A DNA stretch of 64,000 bases. Origin: Achromobacter sp. ASV32 (GTDB lineage: Bacteria; Pseudomonadota; Gammaproteobacteria; Burkholderiales; Burkholderiaceae_B). The stretch is from positions 1 through 64,000 of the forward strand of contig NZ_JAELTJ010000009.1 in NCBI RefSeq assembly GCF_016428805.1. Reading direction: 5' to 3'. Position 1 is the stretch's first letter. The number at the start of each line of letters is the position of its first letter. This document shows positions 14,636 through 22,442 of the stretch, piece after piece. The translations under genes were made by a program, and so were the position numbers. Below the pieces are notes generated by a model. That model saw only the letters and a program-made list of their open reading frames with translations. It searched no databases and was not told the DNA's origin.

Positions 14636-16549
14636 ATGCGGCATTCAAGCTTGATATTCGTGGTGGCGGCGTTTGCGCTGCTGACACTCAGCCGCCTGGC
14701 CCTGGCCGCATGGCAATGGCAGCGTGTGCGCAACGCGGGCGGCCTGGCGCCCCTGCTGTTAGGCGGCCTGCGCATCGACGCGCACCAGATCTGCGTGCTG
14801 GCGGCGCTGCCCGCCGTGCTGTCGCCGTGGCTGGGCCATCTGCCCTTCGCCGCCACGGCAGCAGGCATCTGGTACCTGGTCGCCTTCATCCTGCTGGCGT
14901 TCCTGGAAGTGGCCACGCCCCCCTTCATCCTGGAATACGACACCCGTCCCAACCGGCTGTTCGTCGAATACCTGAAGCATCCCCGCGAAGTGTCTGGCAT
15001 GCTCTGGCGCGGCTACAAGGCCGCGCTGCTGGGCGGACTGGGCGCTTTGGCATTGATCGGTTGGGGCGCCTACGGGCTGTTCGGTCACGCCACGCCCGAC
15101 ACGCCATTGGCCTGGTGGCAGATGCCGCTGGCCAGCCTGGCGATCCTGGCCGTCGTCATCCTGGCCATCCGCGGCACGCTGGGCCACCGGCCCATCAACC
15201 CCTCGTCGGTGGCCTACAGCTCGGACGGCATGCTCAACACCCTGGCGCTGAACTCGCTCTATAACGTGTTCTACGCCGTCTACAGCATGAAGAACGAGAA
15301 GTCGGCCTCCGCCGTGTACGGCGGCATGGACGACGACGACATGCACCGCCGGGTGCTGGCGCAAGCCGGCCTGCCCTATCCGCCCGCCGACGCCGACCAC
15401 CCCAGCCTGCATCGCCAGCCCGCCACGCGCAAGACCGCGCGCCCGCTGAACCTGGTGATCATTCTGGAAGAAAGCCTGGGCGCGCAGTACAGCGCCGGCC
15501 TGGGCGGCATGGACCTGACGCCCGAACTGGACGCCCTGGCGCGCGAGGCCTGGACCTTCACCCGGGCCTACGCCACCGGCACGCGCTCGGTGCGCGGCCT
15601 CGAGGCCGTGGTCACCGGCTTTCTGCCGACCCCGGCGCAGGCGGTGCTGAAGCTGCCCCGCTCGCAACGCGGCTTTTTCTCGCTGGCCGATCTGCTGGGC
15701 CGCCATGGCTATCACTCGCGCTTCATCTATGGCGGCGAATCGCACTTCGACAATATGAAGGGCTTTTTCCTGGGCAACGGCTTCAAGCAGATCGTCGACC
15801 GCGAAGACTTCGTGGAACCGGCGTTCGTGGGTACCTGGGGCGCGTCCGACGAGGACATGTTCAACCAGCTGGACCGGCTGCTGCGCGAAGACGGCGACAA
15901 GCCGACCTTCACCCTGGCCTTCAGTGTGTCGAACCATTCCCCCTGGGAGTACCCGGCGGGCCGCATCCCCACCGAGGGCAACCCCGCCACCGTCGAAAAC
16001 ACCGTGCGCTACGCCGACTGGGCGCTGGGCCGCTTCTTTGAACGCGCCAAGGCTTCCCCGTACTGGGAGAACACCGTCTTCCTGGTGGCCGCCGACCATG
16101 ATTCCCGCGTGTTCGGCGCCAGCCTGGTGCCGGTGCGCCACTTCCATATTCCCGCGGTCATCCTGGGCGCCGGTATCGAAGCGCGACGCGACGACCGCCT
16201 GATCAGCCAGATCGACCTGCCGCCCACCCTGCTGTCGCTGATCGGCGTGGACACCGAGCATCCCATGATCGGCCACGACCTGACGCGCAGCGCGCCGGGC
16301 CGCGCCATCATGCAGTACGACAACACCTACGGCTATCTGAAAGAAAACGACCTGCTGGTGATGGCGCCGAACAAGACGCCGGTGCAGTACCGCTACACGG
16401 CGCCGGAAACCTACACGCCCGTGTCGCTGGACCCGGACCTGGCGACCGAGGCGCTGGCCCATGCGCTATGGCCCAGCTGGGCGTATCGCGAAGGACGCTA
16501 TTGCATCCCCGGCACGGCGCCGGTCGCGCCCGCCCCTGCCGGGCAGTAG
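14636..16549 (+). CDS. LtaS/MdoB-like phosphoglycerol (or phosphoethanolamine) transferase, membrane sulfatase fold
   Basis: The 637-residue protein has four to five N-terminal membrane helices (within residues 5-180) and a periplasmic alkaline-phosphatase-like domain. Catalytic features of the LtaS family are seen: the metal ligand Glu in IILEES (about 279), the nucleophile Thr316 in ATGTRSVRG, NHSPW, and the metal pair in VAADHDSR. These enzymes transfer glycerol phosphate or similar head groups to envelope glycans or lipids. In Gram-negative bacteria, OpgB-like enzymes decorate periplasmic glucans. The acceptor here is not identified. The start is fixed by GGAGG six bases upstream. It is monocistronic. 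Confidence 0.82.
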   Translation: MRHSSLIFVVAAFALLTLSRLALAAWQWQRVRNAGGLAPLLLGGLRIDAHQICVLAALPAVLSPWLGHLPFAATAAGIWYLVAFILLAFLEVATPPFILEYDTRPNRLFVEYLKHPREVSGMLWRGYKAALLGGLGALALIGWGAYGLFGHATPDTPLAWWQMPLASLAILAVVILAIRGTLGHRPINPSSVAYSSDGMLNTLALNSLYNVFYAVYSMKNEKSASAVYGGMDDDDMHRRVLAQAGLPYPPADADHPSLHRQPATRKTARPLNLVIILEESLGAQYSAGLGGMDLTPELDALAREAWTFTRAYATGTRSVRGLEAVVTGFLPTPAQAVLKLPRSQRGFFSLADLLGRHGYHSRFIYGGESHFDNMKGFFLGNGFKQIVDREDFVEPAFVGTWGASDEDMFNQLDRLLREDGDKPTFTLAFSVSNHSPWEYPAGRIPTEGNPATVENTVRYADWALGRFFERAKASPYWENTVFLVAADHDSRVFGASLVPVRHFHIPAVILGAGIEARRDDRLISQIDLPPTLLSLIGVDTEHPMIGHDLTRSAPGRAIMQYDNTYGYLKENDLLVMAPNKTPVQYRYTAPETYTPVSLDPDLATEALAHALWPSWAYREGRYCIPGTAPVAPAPAGQ

Positions 16550-16640
16550 ACGCACCGCTACGACACCGCGGCCGGGCTACCGGCCAAAAGACAGGGGCAC
16601 CGGCCAGAAGGTTTCAGGAAGGCCGCCCTGCGGCACCGTT

Positions 16641-17246
16641 CTACCCTGGTCGCCGGAATGCCTTGCGCGCCTTCTCGCTGATACCGTGGCAATAGCAGTC
16701 GGGGTGGTGGTCGTTGACCATGCCCACCGACTGCATGAAGGCGTAGACGGTGGTAGGCCCCACAAATTTCCAGCCCAGTTTCTTGAGCGCCTTGGACAGG
16801 GCCTCGGATTGCGCCGAGGTGGACGCGCCCGGCGTGGATGCCGCCCCCGCCGGGGCCTCGAAACGCCAGAAGAACGCGCCCAGCGAGCCTTCGCGTTCGA
16901 TCATTTCCAGCGCGCGCTGGGCGTTGTTGATGACGGCTTCGATCTTGCCGCGGTGACGCACGATGCCGGCGTCGGCCAGCAGCGCCAGCACCTGTTTTTC
17001 ACCAAAACGCGCGACCTTGGCCGCGTCGAAATTGGCGAAGCCCCGGCGGAAGGCCTCGCGCTTGTTGAGGATGGTGCGCCAGCTCAGGCCCGACTGAAAG
17101 CCTTCGAGGCAGAGCTGTTCGAACAGGGCGCGGTCGTCGCCTTGCGGGCGGCCCCACTCGGTGTCGTGATACGCCATATAGTCGGCGGAGGTGTCGACCC
17201 AGCCGCAACGGGCGCGGCCGTCGGGGAAGGCGGAATTGGCGTTCAT
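16641..17246 (-). CDS. tag: DNA-3-methyladenine glycosylase I
   Basis: The 201-residue protein shows the complete Tag family pattern: RCGWVD near residue 13, YHDTEWGRP with the zinc-ligand His, LFEQLCLEGFQSGLSWRTIL, and the C-terminal HHPDCYCH zinc site. Tag removes 3-methyladenine from alkylated DNA in base-excision repair. An insertion of about 15 small residues (PAGAASTPGASTSAQ) near residue 132 is longer than in E. coli Tag (187 residues) and looks like a disordered linker. It is convergent with the sulfatase gene and divergent from the YkgJ-family gene. Confidence 0.95.
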   Translation of the reverse strand: MNANSAFPDGRARCGWVDTSADYMAYHDTEWGRPQGDDRALFEQLCLEGFQSGLSWRTILNKREAFRRGFANFDAAKVARFGEKQVLALLADAGIVRHRGKIEAVINNAQRALEMIEREGSLGAFFWRFEAPAGAASTPGASTSAQSEALSKALKKLGWKFVGPTTVYAFMQSVGMVNDHHPDCYCHGISEKARKAFRRPG

Positions 17247-17463
17247 GGGGAAGATCCTGGCGGCAATCGGTTCCCGATGCTACCCCAGCCACGTCCCCGA
17301 AAAAAGTCGTAGCTACCGCAGGCGGAATCCCGCTACTATTTCCGCCCCTGATCCCGCGCCGGCCGTGTCCGTGCGCGCCCCCGGATCGGCCCGGCGCACA
17401 GGCGGCTTGCCCGCCCGCCGCCCGCCGTTGCCGGGGCCGGACAGGCTTTCGGACTTTCCCGCC

Positions 17464-17937
17464 ATGTCCCTGCTCGAGACATCCGTCATCACCTTCGTGT
17501 CGCCCGCCACCCTGGCCGGCGACGCCAACCCCGCCGCCAATCCCTGTCTGGACTGCGGCGCCTGTTGCTCGCACTTCCGCGTGTCGTTCTATTGCGGCGA
17601 ACTGGCGGGCGAGAATGGCGGCCACGTGCCGGTGGAGCTGGTCACGCAGATGAGTCCGCTGCGGGCCTGCATGAAAGGCACCGAAATGGGCGGCGGCCGG
17701 TGCATCTCGCTGCGCGGCGAACTGGGCAAGCCCGGTATCCATTGCGCCATCTACGAAAATCGCCCCACGCCCTGCCGGGAATTCGACATCTGGCTGCCGG
17801 ACGGCACGCCCAACCCCGACTGCCAGCGGCTGCGGCTCGCGCTGGGCCTGCCGGCCGTGCCGCCCCGGCCCGACGCCGAAAACGATCCGCAAGGCCCGTC
17901 GCATCCCAACCAGCCCGACCAGCCCGCCGCCGCCTGA
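17464..17937 (+). CDS. YkgJ-family cysteine-cluster protein
   Basis: From the ATG at 17464 the protein has 157 residues. The cysteine cluster is CLDCGACCSHFRVSFYCGE, then RCISLRGELGKPGIHCAIYENRPTPCREF, cut here as the family's C-x2-C-x2-CC...C...C...C pattern (zinc or Fe-S binding). It matches the YkgJ/CxxCxxCC family; no biochemical role is established for it. The C-terminal 25 residues are Pro/Asp-rich. It is divergent from tag. A much longer upstream reading is open but has no cysteine motif and low-complexity composition, so it is rejected. Confidence 0.8.
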   Translation: MSLLETSVITFVSPATLAGDANPAANPCLDCGACCSHFRVSFYCGELAGENGGHVPVELVTQMSPLRACMKGTEMGGGRCISLRGELGKPGIHCAIYENRPTPCREFDIWLPDGTPNPDCQRLRLALGLPAVPPRPDAENDPQGPSHPNQPDQPAAA

Positions 17938-18037
17938 GGCAGTCCATGCCGATGGCGCTATGCACACAGGCAAAGCGCAGGCCGGCCCCGCCTGGCCTCT
18001 CTCAGGCCCTGGCCGCGCACGCCGCGCCGCCGCTGTC

Positions 18038-18925
18038 CTAACGGGCCGCCGCCAGCAGGCTCTCGGCGCCCTGCTGCGCCCCCTGTTCGCGGCAACGGCG
18101 GGGTTCCGTGGCGCGGCGGCGCGTGCGCACGATCTGCGGATCCTTGCCCAGGAATTCCAGCACGTTCTGCATGACCCGCTCACGCTCGTGGTCCACGCAG
18201 ATCATGTGATAACTGTCTTCCAGCAACACCACCGATGCACCGGGAATACGCGCGCCCAGCAGCCGGGCCGAGCGCGGGCTGGTCAGCTCATCTTCGACCG
18301 CGTGCATCACCAGCGTCGGACAGCGCATCTGCTCCAGTCCACGCTTGACCATGTTGCGCAGCCGGTCCACCTGGCGCACGCAGGCCAGCGGCACCCACTG
18401 GTAATGAAAGCCGTCCCCCCGTGCGAAACCCGCCTTGATGAAGGCCCGCACCAGTTCGCTCTTGACGCCGTAGGGGTCTTCTTCCTCGACCCGGATGCGG
18501 CGCGGCACGCCCGGCACGTGGTACAGCAGATAGCGCAGCCCGCGATACCAGGGCGTGCTCCAGCCGTCCAGGAACACCGGCGCCGACAGCGACACCAGCG
18601 CCCCGCGGGTATGCGATTCGCGCTTGCACAGTTCCACCGCCAGCAGCGCCCCCAGGCACATGCCGATGACGTGCACCACCTCGTATTGGGCGCAAAGTTC
18701 ACGGTAGCGGCGGGTCACCACGTCCATCCAGTCCTCGACCCGCACGTCCAGCAGGTCCTCGGGCCGTCCCGCATGGCCGGGCAACGTCACGCCATGGGTC
18801 TGCACCCCGGCGCGCGCCAGCACCTTGTGCAACGACCCCATATCGAATTCGGTGCCGCCCAGGCCATGGATCAGCAGCGCCCCCGTGCGCGGCGCTGCCA
18901 GCGGGCCACTCGATTGCTCCGTCAC
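18038..18925 (-). CDS. Alpha/beta hydrolase (monoacylglycerol lipase/carboxylesterase-like) with a Cys nucleophile
   Basis: The 295-residue protein has the fold landmarks of the esterase/lipase group: ALLIHGLGGTEFDMG (oxyanion), the nucleophile elbow GMCLG, an acid in AVEDELTSP and the catalytic His in DSYHMICVDHERERV. The elbow has Cys where nearly all relatives have Ser, as in dienelactone hydrolases. A GTG at 18925 preceded by GGGAG is chosen; it overlaps the stop of the small upstream gene as GTGA, so the two are translationally coupled. A longer reading from 19087 gives an Arg-rich stretch that is the small gene in another frame. The last 30 residues are basic and unconserved-looking. 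The substrate is probably an acyl ester. Confidence 0.8.
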   Translation of the reverse strand: MTEQSSGPLAAPRTGALLIHGLGGTEFDMGSLHKVLARAGVQTHGVTLPGHAGRPEDLLDVRVEDWMDVVTRRYRELCAQYEVVHVIGMCLGALLAVELCKRESHTRGALVSLSAPVFLDGWSTPWYRGLRYLLYHVPGVPRRIRVEEEDPYGVKSELVRAFIKAGFARGDGFHYQWVPLACVRQVDRLRNMVKRGLEQMRCPTLVMHAVEDELTSPRSARLLGARIPGASVVLLEDSYHMICVDHERERVMQNVLEFLGKDPQIVRTRRRATEPRRCREQGAQQGAESLLAAAR

Positions 18926-19080
18926 GACGCGCTCCCGGCCGCGGCGTCCAGCTGCCAGGCGGCACGGGTGGCTGCCAGCACACGCGCCAGAATCTGGGCG
19001 AAGGCGATGACCGGGGCGGGCGCCACGGCGACGCCGGCGCTCCCGGCCGGCGAGAGTACGAAGATAGGTTGGCAAGTCAT
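18922..19080 (-). CDS. Small hypothetical protein coupled to the hydrolase gene
   Basis: The 52-residue reading frame starts at an ATG (19080) preceded by AAGGG and ends in TGA sharing bases with the hydrolase GTG (GTGA overlap). The product is Ala/Val-rich with a hydrophobic stretch (GVAVAPAPVIAFAQILARVLA) long enough for one membrane or amphipathic helix. I recognise no family. The support is the ribosome site, coupling and a composition unlike an out-of-frame shadow. Confidence 0.45.
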   Translation of the reverse strand: MTCQPIFVLSPAGSAGVAVAPAPVIAFAQILARVLAATRAAWQLDAAAGSAS

Positions 19081-19212
19081 GGAACACCCTTGATGCATGG
19101 GGGGCAGGACGAGAAAACCTGTCCTAACCTGACGCCATGGTAGGCAAAGGGCGTGCGGCAAGATCCGCAAATCTGTCGGAAAAAAGTGAAGATCCGTAAA
19201 GGCTGGAGCGGG

Positions 19213-19995
19213 CTACGCGCGACCCGCCAGATAACGGGTGGGTGTCATGCCGAACGCGGCGCGGAAGCTGCCGATGAACGCGCTGGTGCTCTCGTAGCCG
19301 ACCGACAGCGCCGCCTCGGTCACCGACCCGCCGCTGCACAGCATTTCCAATCCGCGCAGCAGGCGCGCCTGCTGGCGCCACTGGCCCAGCGTCACGCCGG
19401 TTTCCTGGCGGAAACGGCGCATCAGCGTGCGCGACGACATGTTCAGGCGCTGGGCCCATTCATCGATGCCGGAGGGATCGTCCGGCGTGCCCAGCAACGA
19501 ATTGGCCAGGTCCAGCAACCGCGGATCATCCGGCATCGGCAGCAGCACAGGCACGTGCTCGCGCTGCTCGATCTCGGCCAGCAGCACGTCGAACAACTGT
19601 TCGAGATAGGCGTCGGACAGCGCGCCGGCCGGCGCGTTGGTGAAACGTTCGATCAGGGCGTCGATCAGCTTGGACGACGGCCAGGAGCGGCACTGGGCCG
19701 GCAGCCGGCCGCAGGCATCGGCCCGCACGTACAGGAAAGAGCCGCGCGCCTCGCCGAACCAGCGCGCGGCGTGCGACACCCCCGGCGGGATCCAGCCCAG
19801 GCTGCCCGGCAGCACCGTCCACACCTGGGTACCCGACTGCACCATCACCAGCCCTTCGTGGACGAGCACCAGCATGCCCTCGTCATGGACGTGGTCGGGC
19901 ACGGCGATGCCTTTGGATTCCCGGCGGTGCCGCATGCTGAAGGGCGTCAGCAAGACATCGGGCAGGGCGTGGTGGACCACGGTCACTTGGAACAT
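19213..19995 (-). CDS. AraC-family transcriptional regulator with an N-terminal cupin domain
   Basis: The 260-residue protein has an N-terminal cupin (HDEGMLVLVHEGLVMVQSG, WIPPGVSHAA) and a C-terminal double HTH with MSSRTLMRRFRQETGVTLGQW and LSVGYESTSAFIGSFRAAFGMTPTRY. This layout is that of the YSL/NimR-like AraC branch, whose members usually control a neighbouring efflux or metabolic gene. Here the divergent neighbour is a Fur paralogue, and no transporter gene is close. The ATG at 19995 is the only start giving a complete cupin strand. The effector is unknown. Confidence 0.9.
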   Translation of the reverse strand: MFQVTVVHHALPDVLLTPFSMRHRRESKGIAVPDHVHDEGMLVLVHEGLVMVQSGTQVWTVLPGSLGWIPPGVSHAARWFGEARGSFLYVRADACGRLPAQCRSWPSSKLIDALIERFTNAPAGALSDAYLEQLFDVLLAEIEQREHVPVLLPMPDDPRLLDLANSLLGTPDDPSGIDEWAQRLNMSSRTLMRRFRQETGVTLGQWRQQARLLRGLEMLCSGGSVTEAALSVGYESTSAFIGSFRAAFGMTPTRYLAGRA

Positions 19996-20047
19996 GGTTG
20001 GCAGATTTGAGCTACAGGTTGACGGATTCCCGTTAGCGGGATCATTT

Positions 20048-20066
20048 GAAAATGTACATCATTCTC
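20048..20066. promoter_or_regulatory. Fur box upstream of the Fur-paralogue gene
   Basis: The 19 bases from 20048 match the classical GATAATGATAATCATTATC consensus at 14 of 19 positions, counted by eye. It lies 36 bp before the Fur-paralogue ATG and 53 bp from the divergent AraC start. It implies iron-dependent control by the main Fur or autoregulation. Confidence 0.6.
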
Positions 20067-20102
20067 ATCATTCGGGCATCGGCCCCCGAACGGAGAATCA
20101 AC

Positions 20103-20543
20103 ATGGACCCAACCCGGTTGCGCGTGGCAGGCATCAAAGCCACTTTCCCGCGCCTGAAGATCCTGGACGTCTTCCATCAGCATGCGGACCAGCACATGAG
20201 CGCGGCGGACATCTACCGCAATCTCATTTCGGAACGCAGCAGCATCGGCCTGGCGACCGTCTATCGCGTCATTACGCAACTTGAAGACGCCGGCGTGCTC
20301 AAACGGACTCAGCTCGACACGCATTCGTCCGTGTACGAGCTCAATGACAAGGGACACCACGACCACCTGGTCTGCCGGCATTGCGGCCGGATCCAGGAAT
20401 CCAGCGACGCCACGATGGCGCAACGGGTGCGCAAGATCGCCAGGCAATGCGGTTTTGCGCTGGATTCCTACAGCCTGGTGCTGTACGGCGGCTGCGGCTG
20501 CCGCAAGGATGCCCCCGCCCCCTACATCGGAGAATTCGAATGA
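20103..20543 (+). CDS. Fur-family metalloregulator (paralogue)
   Basis: The 146-residue protein has the Fur winged helix (GIKATFPRLKILDVFHQH, IGLATVYRVITQLEDAGVLKR) and the metal/dimerisation block GHHDHLVCRHCGRIQE with the structural-zinc C-x2-C. The N-terminus (MDPTRLRVAG) and the tail (GGCGCRKDAPAPYIGEF) differ from the housekeeping Fur of this group, so it is a second family member. The ligand could be iron, manganese or a peroxide signal. A Fur box precedes it. Its stop overlaps the next start as ATGA, so the two form one unit. Confidence 0.88.
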   Translation: MDPTRLRVAGIKATFPRLKILDVFHQHADQHMSAADIYRNLISERSSIGLATVYRVITQLEDAGVLKRTQLDTHSSVYELNDKGHHDHLVCRHCGRIQESSDATMAQRVRKIARQCGFALDSYSLVLYGGCGCRKDAPAPYIGEFE

Positions 20544-20959
20544 ACCGCGATCAGTTTTTCTTCCACGACCTGTCCCAATTTCCCATCGTGACGGCCAAGC
20601 ACGGCAGCGCGCCGGCGGGCTATTCCGCCAGCTGGATCCGCGAAATGGAGATGCTGGTCGATAACCCGCAGACCTTCGTCATGGTGGTGCCCGACATGCG
20701 CCAGGAAGCCAGCCACGATGACCGCAAGGCGATGATCGAATGGCAGACCAGCAACATGCCCCGCCTGAAAGCGCGCTGCCGCGCGTTCATCGCGGTCGAA
20801 CGCGATGCCGGCGCGCTGGACAAGATCCGCAAGCGCGGCGAAAAAATGGCGCGCGCGTTCGGGATGCCCTTCCTGGCCGTGGCCACGCCCCACGAGGCGC
20901 TGCAATGCGCGCGGGAACTGTTGGGCCACGCCGGCCCGGGCGGATTCGTGGTGGACTGA
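20540..20959 (+). CDS. Conserved-looking protein of unknown function, coupled to the Fur paralogue
   Basis: A 139-residue soluble protein with no signal or membrane segment. The ATGA overlap with the Fur-paralogue gene shows translational coupling. I do not recognise a family. Visible features are FVMVVPDMRQEASHDDRKAMIEWQT, a strand-helix pattern (CRAFIAVERDAGALDKIRKRGEKMARAFGMPFLAVATP) resembling an STAS/SpoIIAA-like or small alpha/beta fold, and a single Cys pair far apart. A Fur box in front suggests expression under iron limitation. A terminator follows 26 bp downstream, closing a two-gene operon. Confidence 0.75.
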   Translation: MNRDQFFFHDLSQFPIVTAKHGSAPAGYSASWIREMEMLVDNPQTFVMVVPDMRQEASHDDRKAMIEWQTSNMPRLKARCRAFIAVERDAGALDKIRKRGEKMARAFGMPFLAVATPHEALQCARELLGHAGPGGFVVD

Positions 20960-20985
20960 ACCCCGGTTACCTTCCGCCCATTTTC

Positions 20986-21012
20986 AAGCGCGCCTTCGGG
21001 CGCGCTTTTTTT
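20986..21012 (+). terminator. Rho-independent terminator of the Fur-paralogue operon
   Basis: AAGCGCGCC (20986-20994), a TTC loop, GGCGCGCTT and a T-tract of seven to 21012. Confidence 0.9.
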
Positions 21013-21377
21013 CGTCCCGCGCCCTCGCCTCGACGCCAGGTCCAGCCCCCGCGCCTTGTTGCCGAAATTAGAATGCAATATTGATAAATTTGCGATTGTG
21101 GCAAAAGGTGTTGCTGGAATAAATTCCACCTCTGGCCCAATCGCCTGTCCCGCAGGCCTCAGGGTTGGCATCCCAGCGCGCCGGCTCCTCCCCGCAGGGC
21201 GCTTGCAGGCTGTGCGTGGCGCAACCCGCCATCGCTTCTGCGGTCCGACGCCATCGGCCGGCGCGTTCATAAGACGCCGCGGCGCGACCGCCCCAAGGGC
21301 CACCGCCTTCCGCGCACCCTCTTTTAGCGGTTGCCGGCCGCCCGGGCTCGACACTGAGATTTACGGCACGCACATCA
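21013..21377. other. Non-coding region before the LysR gene
   Basis: About 365 bp without a credible gene on either strand. Positions 21060-21125 are AT-rich, unlike the rest, and probably hold the promoter; the sequence between 21140 and 21350 is GC-rich and featureless. Confidence 0.5.
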
Positions 21378-22289
21378 ATGAAGCGATTCCAATTCGACAG
21401 CACCGCGCTTCGTTACTTTCTTGCCGTCGTCGACACAGGGTCCGTCAATGGCGCCGCCGCGCGGCTGAACGTCGTCAGTTCAGCCGTCAGCCGGCAGATC
21501 GCGGGCCTGGAACAGCGCCTGCACAACCAATTGTTCGAACGCCACCCCAAGGGCATGCGGGTGACCGAAGTGGGCCGGATCCTGGCCGACCACGCGCGCC
21601 GGGTGGAAGCCGACGCCGCCCGTACCTATGCCGAGATCGACGGCCAGAACGGCCGCTACACCCAGACCGTGAAAATCGCGGGCGCCCCCGGCTTTGCCGC
21701 CTGCGCCCTGCCGCGCAAGTTCGCCGCCTTCCAGGCCGAGCACCCTTCGATCCGCTTCAACCTGCACATTCTGGATGCCGGGTTGGTGGCCGAACGGGTC
21801 CGCTCGGCCCAGGCCGACATCGGCGTCACCTACAGCCATTCGGCGGAAAAGGACATTGCCGTCATCTACTCGCATCCGGCCGAGATCGTGGCCGTGATGC
21901 GCCCTGGCCACCCGCTGGCCGCCTGCGAATCCCTGCACATCACCCAATTGCCGGCATATCCGCTGGCGTTGCCCGAAGGCGGCAGCGCCCTGCGCCAGGT
22001 GCTGGACATGGCCTGCAGCCTGTACAACATCACCCTGTCGCCGGCGTTCACGTCCAACCTGCCGGACGCCGCCTACCAGTATGTGCTGACCGGCGACGCC
22101 GTCACCCTGTGCGCCCGCCTGACCGCCGCCGACCACCTGGAAACCGGCCGGCTGATCTGCCGTCCGATCAACGACGCGCTGCTCAACGCCGGCCAGCTGC
22201 AGTTCCAGACGCACGCCTCGCGCCCGTTGTCGGACGCCGCCCACCGCTTCCTGCGCTACATCCGCAGCGACGCACCACAGCTTTTCTGA
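21378..22289 (+). CDS. LysR-family transcriptional regulator
   Basis: The 303-residue protein has the N-terminal HTH (LRYFLAVVDTGSVNGAAARLNVVSSAVSRQIAGLE, read in pieces) and a periplasmic-binding-like effector domain with DIGVTYSHSAEKDI and AVMRPGHPL. The wHTH is standard, but the usual motif NVSQPAVS is NVVSSAVS. The target is not evident: the gene stands alone, between a terminated operon and a chemoreceptor gene 153 bp downstream on the same strand. That region has an AT-rich stretch which could be a LysR site controlling the receptor. Confidence 0.9.
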   Translation: MKRFQFDSTALRYFLAVVDTGSVNGAAARLNVVSSAVSRQIAGLEQRLHNQLFERHPKGMRVTEVGRILADHARRVEADAARTYAEIDGQNGRYTQTVKIAGAPGFAACALPRKFAAFQAEHPSIRFNLHILDAGLVAERVRSAQADIGVTYSHSAEKDIAVIYSHPAEIVAVMRPGHPLAACESLHITQLPAYPLALPEGGSALRQVLDMACSLYNITLSPAFTSNLPDAAYQYVLTGDAVTLCARLTAADHLETGRLICRPINDALLNAGQLQFQTHASRPLSDAAHRFLRYIRSDAPQLF

Positions 22290-22442
22290 CGCGGCGCCGC
22301 GGCGGGCATTGCCAAAACCAGAATGCCCCCCTGAGAAATGATCAATTGTTAAATATGTAATCTAAATTTACATTCAGTCCGGATTTTCCGAGACCACGCT
22401 TTGTCGGGTCAGCCCCAAGACACACACAGGAGCCCCCCCACC

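Noticed and set aside
14759-16462. A 567-residue minus-strand frame opposite the LtaS-like gene
   Set aside because: The plus-strand frame has the membrane helices, catalytic residues and ribosome site; the mirror frame has none.
19080-19087. An N-terminal extension of the hydrolase starting at 19087
   Set aside because: The extension is Arg-rich and is the small upstream gene read in another frame; the GTG at 18925 has a better ribosome site.
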